Part shown: positions 1 through 12,289 of the stretch, piece by piece | How positions within the stretch are numbered: the stretch's first letter is position 1 | How the letters are laid out: each line of letters begins with the position of its first letter | Source: Gordionus sp. m RMFG-2023 | Lineage: Eukaryota > Nematomorpha > Gordioida > Chordodea > Parachordodidae | Assembly (NCBI RefSeq): GCF_954871325.1 | Contig: NC_088779.1 | Span: 2,544,846-2,608,845 of the forward strand | Length of the DNA stretch: 64,000 nt | Reading direction: 5' to 3' | Translations under genes and position numbers: made by a program | Notes under the pieces: model-generated | What the model was told of the DNA's origin: nothing | Seen by the model: the letters and a program-made list of their open reading frames with translations, nothing else | Database searches by the model: none

Positions 1-2
1 CA

Positions 3-902
3 ACAGGTACTTCAGCAGGCTTCACAATAGCCGAAGGAGTTCATCAAGGGTCGGCTCTCAGCCCACTTCTCTTCATTACAGTAATAGATGTATTAGCACA
101 GTCTATACCTCAAACAGTCCCGTGGAATATGATATTTGCAAATGATATTGTGATACTTGCCGAATCCAAGGATGAAATGAAAGAAAGGTTAGTGAATTGG
201 ATAAATATCCTAGAAACGCACGGATTAAAAGTAAATAGAGAAAAGACGGAGTATATGGTGATAGGAGGAGATGAAACGGAGAGTATTGATATAAATGATT
301 GGCAGATATCCGCAATTGAAAGCTGCAAATATTTGGGCTCCACTATACAAACAAACGGCACAATAGAAAAAGAGATAAAGAATAAGATTAATCAAGGGTG
401 GTTAAAGTGGAGATCTTTATCTGGAGTGCTATTTGACAAAAGAATCCCACACAAATTAAAGGGAAAAATCTACAGTTCCATAGTACAACCAACTATTCTA
501 TATAGTTCGGAAACATGGCCAACCAAAGAATCAGACGAGAGAAGTCTACAAACTATGGAGATGAGAATGCTGAGGATGATTGCTGGGGTAACAAGAAAGG
601 ATAAGGTGCGCAGTACAAGAATACTAAATAGTTTAAAGGTAGTGCCCATTAAGACTAAGTTAATGGTAAACAGACTTAGGTGGTATGGGCACACAATGAG
701 AAGGCCTATGAACTACATAGGAAATAAAGTTGAAAGTTTGGAAGTGATGGGCAAACGTAAAAGAGGAAGGCCAAAACTTCAATGGGGCCATAAAGTTAGA
801 GCCAATATAAAGAAGTATAAAATAGATAAAAGAGATTGTATGAATAACATAAAGTGGAGAGAGATGTTGAAGGAGCTTACCACCAGAAAAGGTGAAAGCT
901 AA
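3..902 (+). mobile_element. RTE-like LINE, 3' part of reverse transcriptase ORF (cut by window edge)
   Basis: The frame is open from base 3 to the TAA at 900-902, about 299 residues, so the element continues upstream of the window. It starts just before RT motif B (VHQGSALSPLLF), passes the catalytic box, read here as FANDIVI where active RTs have FADD, then the thumb (LETHGLKVNREKTEYM) and a C-terminal region with YLGSTI and ILYSSETW, typical of RTE-clade LINEs. The asparagine in place of the first catalytic aspartate suggests a dead copy although the frame is intact. An A-rich stretch follows the stop (904-916), fitting a LINE 3' end. A second degraded copy lies at 18180-18790. Confidence 0.85.
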
Positions 903-2033
903 AGAGAAAAAAAAATAAGTATAAAAGATAAGATTTCTTTATAAAAACTAAGTAGAAATATAGTTTATAATCCTTTATTATATATAATTGATTTTAAATT
1001 ATTAGGTAAAATGTCACTTTTACAGGCGTATTTGACAGTTATATAATAAATTGCAGTTAATATTTTAATAAATTTTACCAATAAATGCTTTTGATAATGT
1101 AAAAATTTGCATTCAAATCTTTAACGCCATCTATTTACATAAATTTATTATTTATCCCAAAATGGATGTAATAAATTAGATATCTTTTCTTCTCTTTTTT
1201 TACCCGTTTTTAGGAAAGCTATTATTTTTTCTTCTCTAAAAAACAGTTTTGAGTTAAATTTTTAATACGAGTATATTTTTGATATTATTACAAACTACTA
1301 TTATTTTAAGATATAATATATCAACTAGAGGTGATACGACAATAATATATGAAATCTTAATTGCTTTCATCATATCACTCTGGTCCTTATTTTCTAGTTA
1401 CTAAATGATTTATATCTTATATTGTATCCTTATCGTATAAATAACTCAGCTTCGATATATTTGCATAATTATTTCTTCTAAAGATTTTTAGTGTTTTTGC
1501 TTTATCAATTTGTTTAACATAATAAATTATGATATAAGTTTACATCGTTATGACTGCAAATTACTCAGCATATATTATTTGTGTGGCTAAATAATTTAAA
1601 ATTATTACTCCTGCTGCTGAGAGCATTGGTAGCATAATTTAGATGAGCTATAATGGTTAACTGTATAGTCGTTTATATAGCATAAAAATAGAAATTTATC
1701 TTTTAGAAATTTAATATCTCACAATAATTTTCTCGATTACTTATCTAGCTTTCATCATGTCATCTAAGAGGAAGCTCTAACCACTTATAGTTTTATGAAT
1801 TGGATTGGTCGTTTGTATTCTCTTCTTCAAGAATTGTTGATTTGGTTAGGCCTATAAATTTTTCCTTATTAGTCCATTCTATAAAACATTGTCTAAAATG
1901 GTAGCAGAGAGTAGTTTCATGACCTTTTGTCCATGTAAGTTGCTAAGAATTATATTGCCTTATGTGGATTTTAAAAACCCTTATCAATTGAGGCATATGT
2001 ATTAATTAAATAACCTTTTTTATCTCTTGTAAT
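903..2033. other. AT-rich spacer, nothing recognised
   Basis: No open frame, tandem array or terminal inverted repeat was seen here apart from general AT-richness. Confidence 0.5.
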
Positions 2034-2461
2034 CAGTGGCGTAGCTAGGAATTTTTCTTAGAGGGGGTCCATACATATAAAAGCCTGGGGGCTTCGCCCC
2101 CAGACCCCCTTTAACGGGCCTTCTGCCCTTTTGCCCGGCCTTCGGCCGGGTTTATCTTACAAATCATAACCATATCTTCGATAATATATAATAAATATAT
2201 TTTTTTAAATGCATCAATAATATGTTATTATAATTTAGTAGATTACTCACAGTGACTTTATAGTAATACTATCCAGAATTAGATTTAAATAGTAATATAA
2301 TATCTCTTCCACAAACATCAAAACCAGAAAAATATAAATGATTAATGGTGTTTATTTAATATAAATCACTTTTAAGTCTTATTGAACGTATAATCTAAAA
2401 ATAAATTTCTGCTCTAGGAAGGGTCCAAACCCGAAAACCACCCCCGTAGCTACGCCACTGA
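2034..2461. mobile_element. hAT-type MITE with CAGTGGCGTAGC ends
   Basis: A 428-bp non-coding element begins CAGTGGCGTAGCTAGG and ends with the inverted GTAGCTACGCCACTGA. It is flanked by the perfect 8-bp direct repeat CTTGTAAT (2026-2033 and 2462-2469), the target-duplication length of hAT transposases. It carries a cluster of GC-rich hairpins at 2085-2150 that stands out from the AT-rich surroundings. No coding capacity is seen. Confidence 0.85.
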
Positions 2462-2979
2462 CTTGTAATTATTTAGACGCAAAATTTTGTTATATCAGCA
2501 ATCGAAAATATTTTATACTGTAACAAATAGACTTTGAATTAAAAACTATTATTTATTAGAAATGTCTTGTATTGTTTATTTATATGCTACTATAACGCAT
2601 AATATAATGAATGACAAAATATGAAATTCAGAATAATGGTTCAGAGTTGCCAAATTTTAAAAAAGTATAACATATTAATAAAAAACCCTCAAATTAGCGG
2701 GTATGGGGGATTCTATCCCCATAGTTTTTTTTAACCCCCTGAGATTGTAAAGACTCGCGAAGCCTCTGTTTCGTTTCTCAATCTTAGCTAGCCATCACCT
2801 GTTTCCAACATATAATAAACTTGATCAATTAATTTTTTTTTAAAAAAATTAAAATTTTATATAATCAAGAAATAATAATGAAAAGATTTAGAAAATGTTT
2901 AAGGTTTTTATATTTTGAATAAGTGAAAACTCAATCTTAAAAAAAGATTATAAAAATTAATATAAATTATGAAGAAGAG

Positions 2980-3080
2980 GGTCTTATTTTAAAAAATGGC
3001 CTGATTAAGATTATAACCAAAATAAGTGAGTCTAAAGATTTTGCTAATAGCTTGCAGAGATCTTATTGCTTACATTAGAG
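2980..3080. repeat. Degenerate half of the palindromic GTTGTTAA MITE
   Basis: The stretch with ATTAAGATTATAACC and GTCTAAAGATTTT resembles the left half of the element at 63000-63215. The other half is missing or unrecognisable. Confidence 0.45.
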
Positions 3081-3514
3081 ATTAGGGCCGGGCCTAATAT
3101 TTTTTAAGAAAATTCTGGCCGGGCCGGGTCAGGTCGGCCCGTAGAAATTTTTTAAAATATATATCTAAATTTATGAATTCTATGTTGAATTTTTTTATAT
3201 AAAATAAAAATAGGTGATTTTATTTATAGAAAGTAGACGCCAAATAACATATATCGTTTATTTTGATTAATTATAAAAATTAATTTCTATATTTAAATAA
3301 ATTCGGGCCGGGCCGGGTCGGCCAATTTTTTTTTAAAAAAAATTCCGAGTTCGGGCCGGGCCGGGTCAGCCAAATTTTTTTTAAAAAAATTCCGGGTTCG
3401 GGCCGGGCCGGGTCGGCCAAATTTTTTTTAAAAAAATTCCGAGTTCGTACCGGGCAAAATTTAAAAAATTTTGGGCCGGTAAGATTAGGTCCGATGCAGA
3501 TCACTGGCTTACCT
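3078..3514. repeat. GGCCCGG-rich MITE with internal triplication
   Basis: GC-rich blocks of GGGCCGGGCCGGG break a very AT-rich background, and the element ends in GATGCAGATCACTGG, the inverted form of the AGAGACCTGCA-type ends seen in relatives at 33.2, 61.3 and 62.0 kb. Between about 3299 and 3445 a unit of roughly 60 bp (GGGCCGGG block, then T-run and A-run, then TTCCGAG) is repeated three times. The minus-strand frame of about 116 codons through this region is a by-product of the repeats. Confidence 0.6.
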
Positions 3515-4267
3515 AATATTATTTTAGCTAAAATCTTAGTCGAGCTGTTGTGAAAAAAATAAACCCAAATCAGGTTTTCTAGCAACACCAGATGAGGCGC
3601 TTCTATTACATCAATTAATTTCGAATTCAAAAGCCTAAAATATATGGTTCTTCATTACTTTCGACCAATATATAATTTACATGAAATTATGGGAAAATCA
3701 TTTTTTTTTTCTCCAAAAACATTATATTAAAATTATACTACAAAAAAAATGAATCATGACTTCAGTATCTTCTATCTATTAACTCACATTTAATACTACC
3801 TACATAATTACGATAAAAATAAAGTTTTATTGTTATGTCCTAGGTCAACTTATTAACATAGCGGGCTATTTAGCATGGGCTAAACGGCCAAATAGCAAAT
3901 GAAAAAATATTTTAAGAAAAGACAAAGATGGGATGGTCATTTGGAACCAAGGTATAACTCTCCTAGCATTATGCTCGCTTAGATATTTTTGCCAAAATAT
4001 TTCAACCAACTCCATCTTTAAAGCAGAAAATCAAAATCTAGAAATCAATAAATAAAGCCACCGAAGCAATCTTATATCCCGGCCGGTATTTACAGACACC
4101 TATGGTTTATTTAAGCTTTAATCAAAACAGTAGGACAAAAGTTTGCAATAATCACTCTTGGCCCAAAAGGAGGTCTTAGTTGCCACTAAGAATATATATC
4201 AAAATTGGTTGGTACATGTATTTTTTATATATGGCTCATTAATTCTGAGTTAAAGATATTATTTTAT
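3515..4267. other. AT-rich spacer, nothing recognised
   Basis: No coding frame, RNA gene or repeat family was recognised here. Confidence 0.4.
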
Positions 4268-6835
4268 TTTTTATATAACTCAGCTATACGGTCAAATAAC
4301 AATATTTATAATACTTTTCACTTGGCCATTACCTAAAAAAATATTTTAAAGAAATCTATAAACAGCCCTATCAAGTAGCAATATGTATACTTTGCATAGC
4401 ATATTATCAGCTCTAGTTATGTTCTAAGTTGGATCTATTGATAAGCTGAATGGTCAAATTTTATTATTTTTTATATTATTTTTGAGGATAACCTTTTTGG
4501 AATATAAAACTATTTAAAAAAATATATATATATTCTAAATAAAAAAAGTTTCAATATTGCCAAGAATATGTGTCATTTAAGTATTTCCGTTCTTGTTCGG
4601 TTATGAATTGATTGCGGATAAGGTTTCTTGTTTGGTTATGTATTGATTGCGGATAAAGTTTCTTATTCGGTTATGTATTGATTGCGGATAAAGTTTTTTG
4701 TTCGGTTATGTATTGATTGCGGATAATTCTTGTTCGGTTATGTATTGGTTGTGGATAAAGTATTGTACCGCTTACAAATTGAGCGTTTGCCAATTACGCT
4801 CCGATTCAAAAGAAATTTTTAAAACAACGTACGCAATCTCGTTTAAATTTGGACGATATTATTTGAAAGGAAAAAAAAAATTTATTAGCAAATTTATTAG
4901 CGATTTTTTAATATGGTATTTGGCGCGAGGATTAGAATAGCATATTCTCTAAATCTGCAATTGAACCCACTATTACACTTTTTACATTAAATATTATGTA
5001 ATAATAGATGATATCTACTTAATTCCGAGAAAATTGTAATTTCTTAAATAATAAAAAAATAAAATAAAAAATTTCAGAAAATCGATAAGAATACTTTCTT
5101 CACAAAATAAAATATAAAAATTGATATTATTCTTAAATAAAGAAATAATATTTAACATCTCTCCCCATAGATAAGATTCTCATCTATTTAGGAATTTAAT
5201 CTTTGTGTCTTTATAAGTTATCCTGTCCTGTATATTGTATAGTTATTATAATGAAATAATCTTCCAACTTGGCATATAATTTTTTTTTATATATTTGTAT
5301 CAAATATTAACGGGCACAAGATAAAATTCGAATATTGTAACTAATAGGCAAATTCATTTTATTTATTTATTATTCAGAAAAATAATTTATTATTTATACT
5401 TAGCCCTAAAAGTTATTTATAATTTTAAAAATACATTATAATTTTGTCCGATAGTTGGCATTAATTGTTAAAAATTTAATATATGCTTAATTTTTACTTG
5501 AAATCAGCGTTTATTTTATATTATAGTCATATTTAAATATGTTGAAAGCTTAATTTTTTAAAAAAAACGCCCCTCTATAAAATTAAATTCACGTAATGCG
5601 CTTGCAATCTTTCAAAAACAGATGTTATTGGCAGTATTAATCGATATCTATTATTTCATAATATTTAATGTAAAAAGTGTAATAGTGCGTTCAAATTACA
5701 GATTTTGACACCGTGCTTAATAATTAAAAATCAATTTCGAATGATATAATATTTAAAAAATGGCTAATAAATTTTAGAATTTTTTTGTCTTTCAAATAAT
5801 ATCGTCTAAATTTAAACAAGACTGCATACGTTATTTTTCAAAATTTCTTTTGAATCGCAGCGTAAATGGCAAGCGCTCAATTTGCTAGCGATACAATATT
5901 TTATCAGCAATCAAAACATAACAGAACAAAAACGGAGAAACTTAAATGACATATTTCTGGCAGTATTGAACCTTTATATATTTTTTTGAAATATTTTCAT
6001 ATTTCAAGGTTATCCTCAAAAATATTATAAAAAATAATTAAATTTGAATAGACCTAACTTTTAGCAGAACTAGAACTTATAAATATCTTATGCAAGTATA
6101 CATATTGCTACTTGCTATGGCTTTTTTTAGGTAAAATATTGTTATTTGACCGTATAGCTGAGTTATATAAAAAAAATATAATAATTCCTTGATAGGTTAT
6201 GTATTGATTATGGATAAGTATTGTACTACTTACAAAAATAGCGTTTGCCATTTATGCCGCGATTCTAAAGAAATTTTGTCAAGTCTTGTTTAAATTTAGA
6301 CGATATTAGTTGAAAGAAAAAATTTGAACGCACTAATACACTTTTCACATTAAATATCATAAAGTAATAGATATCTCAATAATACTGTCAATAACATCTG
6401 TTTTGAAAGTTTGCGAACGCAATATGAGATTTTAATTTATGTAGGGTTCAAAGGAAACTCTCAAAATTAAGCTTTCCACATATTTAAATATGATCAGAAT
6501 ATAAAATAAATACTAATTTCGAGTAAAAAAAAAATTTTTTTAAAGTTTATTTAAAATTTTTAACCATAAACGCCATCTATCGGACGAAACTATATTGTAT
6601 TTTTAGAATTGTAAATATCATTCGAGGGTATAAAATAATAAATGTATATTTTTCTGAATAATAAATAAATAAAAATAAGTTTACTGAATATTAGAAAAAT
6701 TTGAATTGTATCTTGTGCCAGTAAATATTTAATACAAGTATAAAAAAAAATATTATATGCCACATCGAAGATATTTCATTATAATAATTATATAACATAA
6801 TTATATACAATAATATCTTTTTAACAGATAAACCA
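4268..6835. repeat. Cluster of three copies of a ~1-kb non-autonomous repeat, alternating in orientation
   Basis: A forward copy (4268-4990), a reverse copy (about 5160-6175) and a second forward copy (about 6190-6835) lie side by side. The outer marker AACTCAGCTATACGGTCAAA at 4268 returns inverted near 6135-6170. Shared internal blocks include TTCGGTTATGTATTGATTGC, AACATCTGTTTTGAAAG and GCCATCTATCGGAC. Other copies lie at 10480-11310, 17205-17530 and 26450-27110. The family has no coding capacity; the first two copies form a long potential foldback. Confidence 0.65.
4589..4760. repeat. 35-bp tandem array, about 5 units
   Basis: The block TTCGGTTATGTATTGATTGC followed by GGATAAAG is repeated about five times with a 35-bp period and a few substitutions. 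Other copies of the surrounding repeat family carry only one unit (for example 10516-10550), so the amplification is specific to this copy. Confidence 0.85.
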
Positions 6836-7204
6836 TAAAACGTTTTACTATGTGTTAATATATCTTTTATAAATCAATTTTTACCGTAAAGTAGCCTTTT
6901 ATTTTATCGATCAATTTTTTATTTTTCATTTTATCTTACATCATAATATTTATTATCTATAAATTATTAATTCATTTTATTATATTAAGAATATCATATA
7001 GATTTATATAAAACTATATCACAATTTTAAAATAATGCGTTGAACGTTAAAAGTAAAACATATATACGTAATTTAAAAATATATATTAAAAATATCATGT
7101 AAACTTTTTGTAAATTAAAATCTATATAAAGAATTGTATAATAATAAAAAAAAGAGTTAATATTTTCTTTCTATTATTTTGTCAATACTTTGATTTGAGA
7201 TATA

Positions 7205-7432
7205 CTTATAATTAGGGTTGTTAAATGCTCGTTTTGAGCCGATTTTTAAAAAAAACTCAATATTTTAGCCAGAAAAGTATTGCCATAAGCCTAGAAATTT
7301 CGATAATATATGTCTAACCTTCTTTGTTCTTACTATGAGTAAAATCTTCAGGCTCGAGTAATATTTTTCTGGGTGAAATATTGAGTTAGCCGTTTTCAAA
7401 AATAGGCTCAAAACGAGCTGTTTATCACTACT
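7205..7432. repeat. Palindromic MITE (GTTGTTAAA...GGCTC family)
   Basis: The left arm has GTTGTTAAATGCTCG and GAGCCGATTTTTAAA; the right arm has the inverted GTTAGCCGTTTTCAAAAA and CTCAAAACGAGC. The whole about 220-bp unit is a near-palindrome. Related copies lie at 11505, 32130, 32820, 45105, 48948 and 63000. Confidence 0.7.
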
Positions 7433-7544
7433 TAAAATTGATAACGTTGGTAAATGATTTGGTTTAATTATTTTGTATTAACATATCGAATAAAACATTT
7501 ATATATCCCAGACTATTCTAACATGTATCATCATGCTACATGAA

Positions 7545-7880
7545 ATAAGGTATTCAATATTTTGTTTATTATCTTAGCGGGCAGTGCCAGCCATTTTATA
7601 TTTTTTTATAATATCTCAAAAAATTTGTTATAAGTATACCTATTACGTATAATAATAGATTAACGATGCTTTGATTAAAAATGTACAAAATCTGGGAACG
7701 CTATTTTAATTACCCTTATTATTATTAAAAATTTTTAAATGAGAGACCAATTTATTCCTATGTCCGACAACTTTTTAAAGAATTGCTTGATCATCGAGAA
7801 ATAAGGAAACAAGTTATCAATTCAATAGTAGTTTTTAACGTGAGAATAATTTCATTTGATCTTATTATCAGGCCAGAATT
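7545..7880. repeat. Partial copy of the CAATGACAT palindromic MITE family
   Basis: Blocks such as GCTTGATCATCGAGAAATAA and the AATAGTAG segment match the middle of the copy at 50198-50515. The terminal repeats are not recognisable, so this is a truncated or diverged copy. Confidence 0.45.
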
Positions 7881-8090
7881 ATATCCTGACTATTAAAATG
7901 TTCAATCCAATAAAATGTATTACTTTGAATTATATTATATTGTCAATTATAATAGATATATATAAAAATATTTGTTTGCTAGATATAATTCATTTTGAAC
8001 AATCGATCTTATAATCAGGCTAAAATATATATGTAATATATGTTATATTATCACAATATAAATATAATATATATGAGATTTTAGTTTGTA

Positions 8091-9622
8091 TGGGGTTCGA
8101 ACCGAACCGAACCGAACCGCAAAACCGGAATGAACCGTTATGATTTTCTGAACCGTAACCTTAACCGAACCGTTATGAAGAAAATATTAAAAGAGCGAAC
8201 CGAACCGTTATAAATATTTTGAACCGGTTTAAACCGGTTCAAAACGGTTTTAAAAATAATTAATTTTAAATTATTAACCTAAATTTAAAATTTTAATTTT
8301 CCTTGGGGGCATTTTCTAAATTGGTGATTTCTTTTCAAATTAAATATTTCTATATTATCAACATTATATATCAAATTAAATATTTTTATATTATCAACAT
8401 TATATATCAAATAATACCAGGTTTGTTGTTTTTTCTTTAAATACTTAATTTATATAGATTAGACAATTTATCTGTTAATTAAATAAGATATCTTAAAATA
8501 ATTAGTGACATATTAAAAGCTTTATATCCAGCTTATGTTTTGACAAAATATTTACAAAGTGAACAATTGACAATGGGCGATTTTTATGCTGCGTGGATCA
8601 AATGTCTCATGCAAACGAGTAAAGTAGACACTCCATTTGCCAGACTTTTAGTTTCTACGATGAAAGCACGAGAAATAAATTTCAAAAATGAAGTTTTTTG
8701 CTCTGCTATTTATCTCGACCCTAGATATAATGTATTTTTAACTTTTGAAGAAAGAGAGATCGCCAGAAAACATCTTTGTAAAACTTGGAACTTGATACAA
8801 AATCTAAATAATCAGAATATTGAAATTCTAAATACTATGCCTACGTGTTCGTATTCGAAGGATAATTTAGATGATGATTTTGAAGATTTATTAAAGTCGC
8901 ATGAAAGTCTTAATAAGAATAATTCTCAGGGCATCGAAAATTATAATAAATGTATAGAAATAGAATATATAATTCGGTCATTTGATAATATAGAGAGATT
9001 AGAAAAAGATACTAATCTTTTGAATTATTGGGAAAATGTAAAGAATAGTATGCCAGAACTTTATAAGTTAGCTATAACTGTGCTAGCAGTTCCAGCTATG
9101 CAGGTCTCCGTATAAAGAGCATTTTCAAGCCTTAAGTTTATACTCTCTGCGCAGAGAACTAAATTAAATCCTGAAATATTAGAAAATATTTAGTTATCCG
9201 TTCGAATTCTCTTTTTAAACCTAAATAGTATAGTATACATATTATTTTATTCATTATTGTATTTACGCATGTTTGTTTTTATCTCATTTATTTATGAAAT
9301 AAAAAAAAACTAATTTGTCTAATTTATATTTCCTAAATTTAATAAAAATATCTATTAGATTATCATGGATAAATTAAATAAGAAATTATAAACTAAAAAG
9401 ATTTTTCCCTAAAATTAATATATACATGGTTAATGATTAATTTTTTTTAAAATTAAATTTATAAAAACGGAACAAACCGAAAAGAACCGTTATAAATTAT
9501 AAACCGAACCGAACCGATATGATTTTTTTTTAAAAAACCGAAATGGAACAAAACCTTTATAAAATTTTAAACTAAAAACCGGAACGAACCGAACCGTTAT
9601 ACAAAACGGTTCGAAACCCACT
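8091..9622 (+). mobile_element. Internally deleted hAT element (derivative of the 20991-24981 family)
   Basis: It has the same GGGGTTCGAACCGAACCG left end and CGGTTCGAAACCC right end as the 4-kb copy, with the same subterminal GAACCG repeats. The sequence runs parallel to that copy up to about 8500, then jumps to the equivalent of 23880, losing about 2.5 kb that includes the N-terminal half of the transposase. No clear target duplication was found. Identity to the long copy in the shared parts is very high, so the derivative is young. Confidence 0.85.
8497..9237 (+). pseudogene. hAT transposase C-terminal half, truncated
   Basis: The frame from 8497 reads ISDILKALYPAYVLTKYLQS and continues to a TAA at 9113-9115, inside the hAT dimerisation domain (LAITVLAVPAMQVSV). 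The sister copy at 24217-24609 has a G where this copy has a T and reads on through VERAFSSLKFILSAQRTKL. A further one-base deletion lies near 9190. The N-terminal half, including zinc finger and first catalytic region, is absent because of the internal deletion, so no functional enzyme can be made here. Confidence 0.85.
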
Positions 9623-10479
9623 TTATATATATTTTCCATTTAAAATTTTAATTTTGCCTAATAATATTAAGTATAAATAATGTAATTTTTACTTCAAAAA
9701 CATGTAATAACAAGTTAAAAATTTAAATAGCTAAATATTATAAATTATTTACAACCCTATTATGGATATTATAGAATTCTATTTTAGAACAAAATTTCAA
9801 TTTTTAATCGTTATTGGTTTTAAAATAAAAATTTTGAGCCGCTAAGACCCCTGCGCCGATTAGCCTTAGTCTCCCCTACTATGAAAATCTTTTATTCTAA
9901 ACCTCAATTTAAGGAAGAAAAAATACTTATAACACTAAAAAGAAATATATATATATGACATTTCATGTAATTTATTAAATTTATACGCTCGCAAACCGCA
10001 GCACGCCCAGCTTCATGCGTCCAGTATCCCATCTCTTCCTTGTCCCAATGAAGTTGAAATTTGTGGTCTTCGAATTCATTCCCATTCCTGACATTGACCC
10101 AACTATAATATTTATTGAATCTTACATTTGAATTGCATCGGTTTTTGGTATGCTTTGGAATCGTTTATGATATTTATCGAATCGTTCCTTTTTGATATTG
10201 ATTTATATTAAACGCTTCTGGAAATGTTTTTCTAAATATTCATTTGGTGTCATATTGATAATAAACGACATTGACATTGGGATTCATATTGATGTTATAG
10301 TCTATGGGATAGTCATATTGAAGTTATAATTTATGGGATAGACCTATTGATGTCAAATATGACGTGATTTATAAATATATAAATATATAAATAAATAAAA
10401 AATAAACCATTACATTATCGTTCATTTAATATAGATTTATAGTGTAAAGTTCCTGAATTTAAATAATATATATTCAAGA
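9623..10479. other. AT-rich spacer with weak short repeats
   Basis: Only a loose repetition of a TATTGA...TATGGGATAG block near 10280-10350 was noticed. No coding region was recognised. Confidence 0.4.
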
Positions 10480-11310
10480 AAAGTTCAATATTGCCAGATA
10501 TATGTGTTATTATAGTTTCCCCGTTCTTGTTCGGTTATGTATTGATTGCGGAAAGTATTGTACCGCTTACTAATATAGCGTTTGCCATTTATGTCATAAG
10601 ATATGTTGGAAAAAAAAAACGTAAACAGGCTTGTTTAAATTTAGATGATATTATTTGAAAGATAAAAAAATAAATAGCAAATTTATTAGCTATTTTATAA
10701 TATGACATTTGGGCGCAAGGATATCATTTGAAATTCATTTTTAATTATTTAACCCGGTGTTAAAATCTGTAATTTGAACGCGCTATGACACTTTTCACAT
10801 TAAATATTATGAAATAATAGATATCGATCAGTAATACTGCCAATAACATCTGTTTTGAAAATTTGAGAACGCAATACGAGATTTTAATTTATTGAGGGTC
10901 TAAATTTCAAAGATAACTCTCATTCGTTTTTTTAAAAAATTTTTCCACATATTTTAATATGACCAGAATATAAAATAATTAGATTACTAATTTCATGTAA
11001 AAAAAATTTTTTTTAAAGCATATGTTTAATTTTACAATAAACGCCAACTATCGGACAAAATTATATTGTATTTTTAGGATTGTAAATAACATTTGAGGGT
11101 ATAAAATAAATAAATGTTTATTTTTTTTTTGAATAATAAATAAATAAATAAAAAACAAGTTTAACTAATACAAGATATAATTGAATTACATCTTGCGCCC
11201 GTAAATATTTGAGACAAGTATAAAAAAATATTATATGCCACCAGGAAAATATTTCATTATAAAATATATATAACTTAATTAAAACAAAAACAGATAAACC
11301 ATAAAATATC
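10480..11310 (+). repeat. Forward copy of the ~1-kb TTCGGTTATG repeat family
   Basis: It contains TTCGGTTATGTATTGATTGC at about 10528, GAACGCGCTATGACAC, AACATCTGTTTTGAAAA and the TATCGGACAAAATTATATTG block in the same order as the cluster at 4.3-6.8 kb. It is non-coding. Confidence 0.7.
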
Positions 11311-11504
11311 TGAAATAGCTGTTGATATTTTCGCTATCTTTTTATTGGATAATTTTTTTAAAGTTTATTTTTCATTTCTTAATAGAAGATATTCCAATTT
11401 AGTTTAGTGTTATATTGATTGTATCCTATTGATGTGGAATGCTGTGGTGATTATTATTCAAATATTTGCCATCAGAATATATATTTTCAATATTTTTTTT
11501 GTAG

Positions 11505-11735
11505 TGTTGTTTCAAACGGCTCGTTTTGGCCGATTTTTAAAAACGGCTGACTCAATATTTCATCCAGAAAAGTATTACACAATCCTGAAGATTTTGCTTA
11601 TAGAAGCAAGCAAAGGTCTAGGCATATATTATTGAAATCTCGAGGAATAAGGCAATATTCTTTTGTCTAAAATATTGCGTTAGCCGTTTTAAAAAAATGT
11701 GCGCAAAATGAGCCTTTTAATAATACTATTTTTTT
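11505..11735. repeat. Palindromic MITE (GGCTC family)
   Basis: GTTTCAAACGGCTCGTTTTG is followed by GCTGACTCAATATTTCATCC, and the inverted counterpart GTTAGCCGTTTTAAAAAAA closes the unit. Same family as 7205-7432. A short + frame through the left arm is not a gene. Confidence 0.65.
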
Positions 11736-11924
11736 TTGTGATAAACGTTTATGACATTTATCTCAAATATATAGTGTTCCGCCTCAATGTTTGGAAATTG
11801 TGTCATCCACGTCATTACTTTGCTCAGGTTATTTTTATAATTAGTGTTTAGACTTTAGATTCTTTAAAATGATTTGCGCATTTATATTTACAATTTTTTA
11901 TAAAATTAAGTGTAAAAAAGTATT

Positions 11925-12190
11925 TATTTCTTATTCTCTACTCCATATTTCATATTCTCGACGCCATATTTCTTATTCACGACGCCATATTTCTAAATAA
12001 TTCCGCACAAAGGCCATTTCTTATTATAGTCTGCACAGATCGCGACATTTACATTATTCGGCGCGCAAATCACGTGATTTCGTACTGCGCAGGATCGCGG
12101 TCAATTATTTAAAAAAAATGGTCATATATACGCCATATTTCATTTTCTAGACGCCATATTTCTTATTCTCAAAACCATATTTTTTATATT
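11925..12190. repeat. Repeated GACGCCATATTTC motif interrupted by a GC-rich block
   Basis: The motif GACGCCATATTTC or a close variant occurs about six times with a spacing near 22 bp, in two groups (11938-12000 and 12130-12185). Between them lies a CG-rich block of about 100 bp with CGCGACATTTACATT and GTACTGCGCAGGATCGCGG. Confidence 0.6.
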
Positions 12191-12289
12191 TGAATATTCA
12201 ACACAAAAGAAAAAAAGTTAAATATATTAAACAATCACCTAAATTTATCCTTCCTGCCCTAATCTTATACATTTAACAAATGAAGGCGT

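Noticed and set aside
2085-2150. Intrinsic bacterial-type terminators
   Set aside because: The hairpins look right but the window is clearly eukaryotic and the hairpins are internal to a MITE.
3280-3630. Minus-strand frame of 116 codons rich in Arg/Pro/Gly
   Set aside because: It is a translation of the GGCCCGG MITE with its triplicated unit; no gene features.
4698-4940. + frame of 80 codons
   Set aside because: It runs through the 35-bp array and repeat family.
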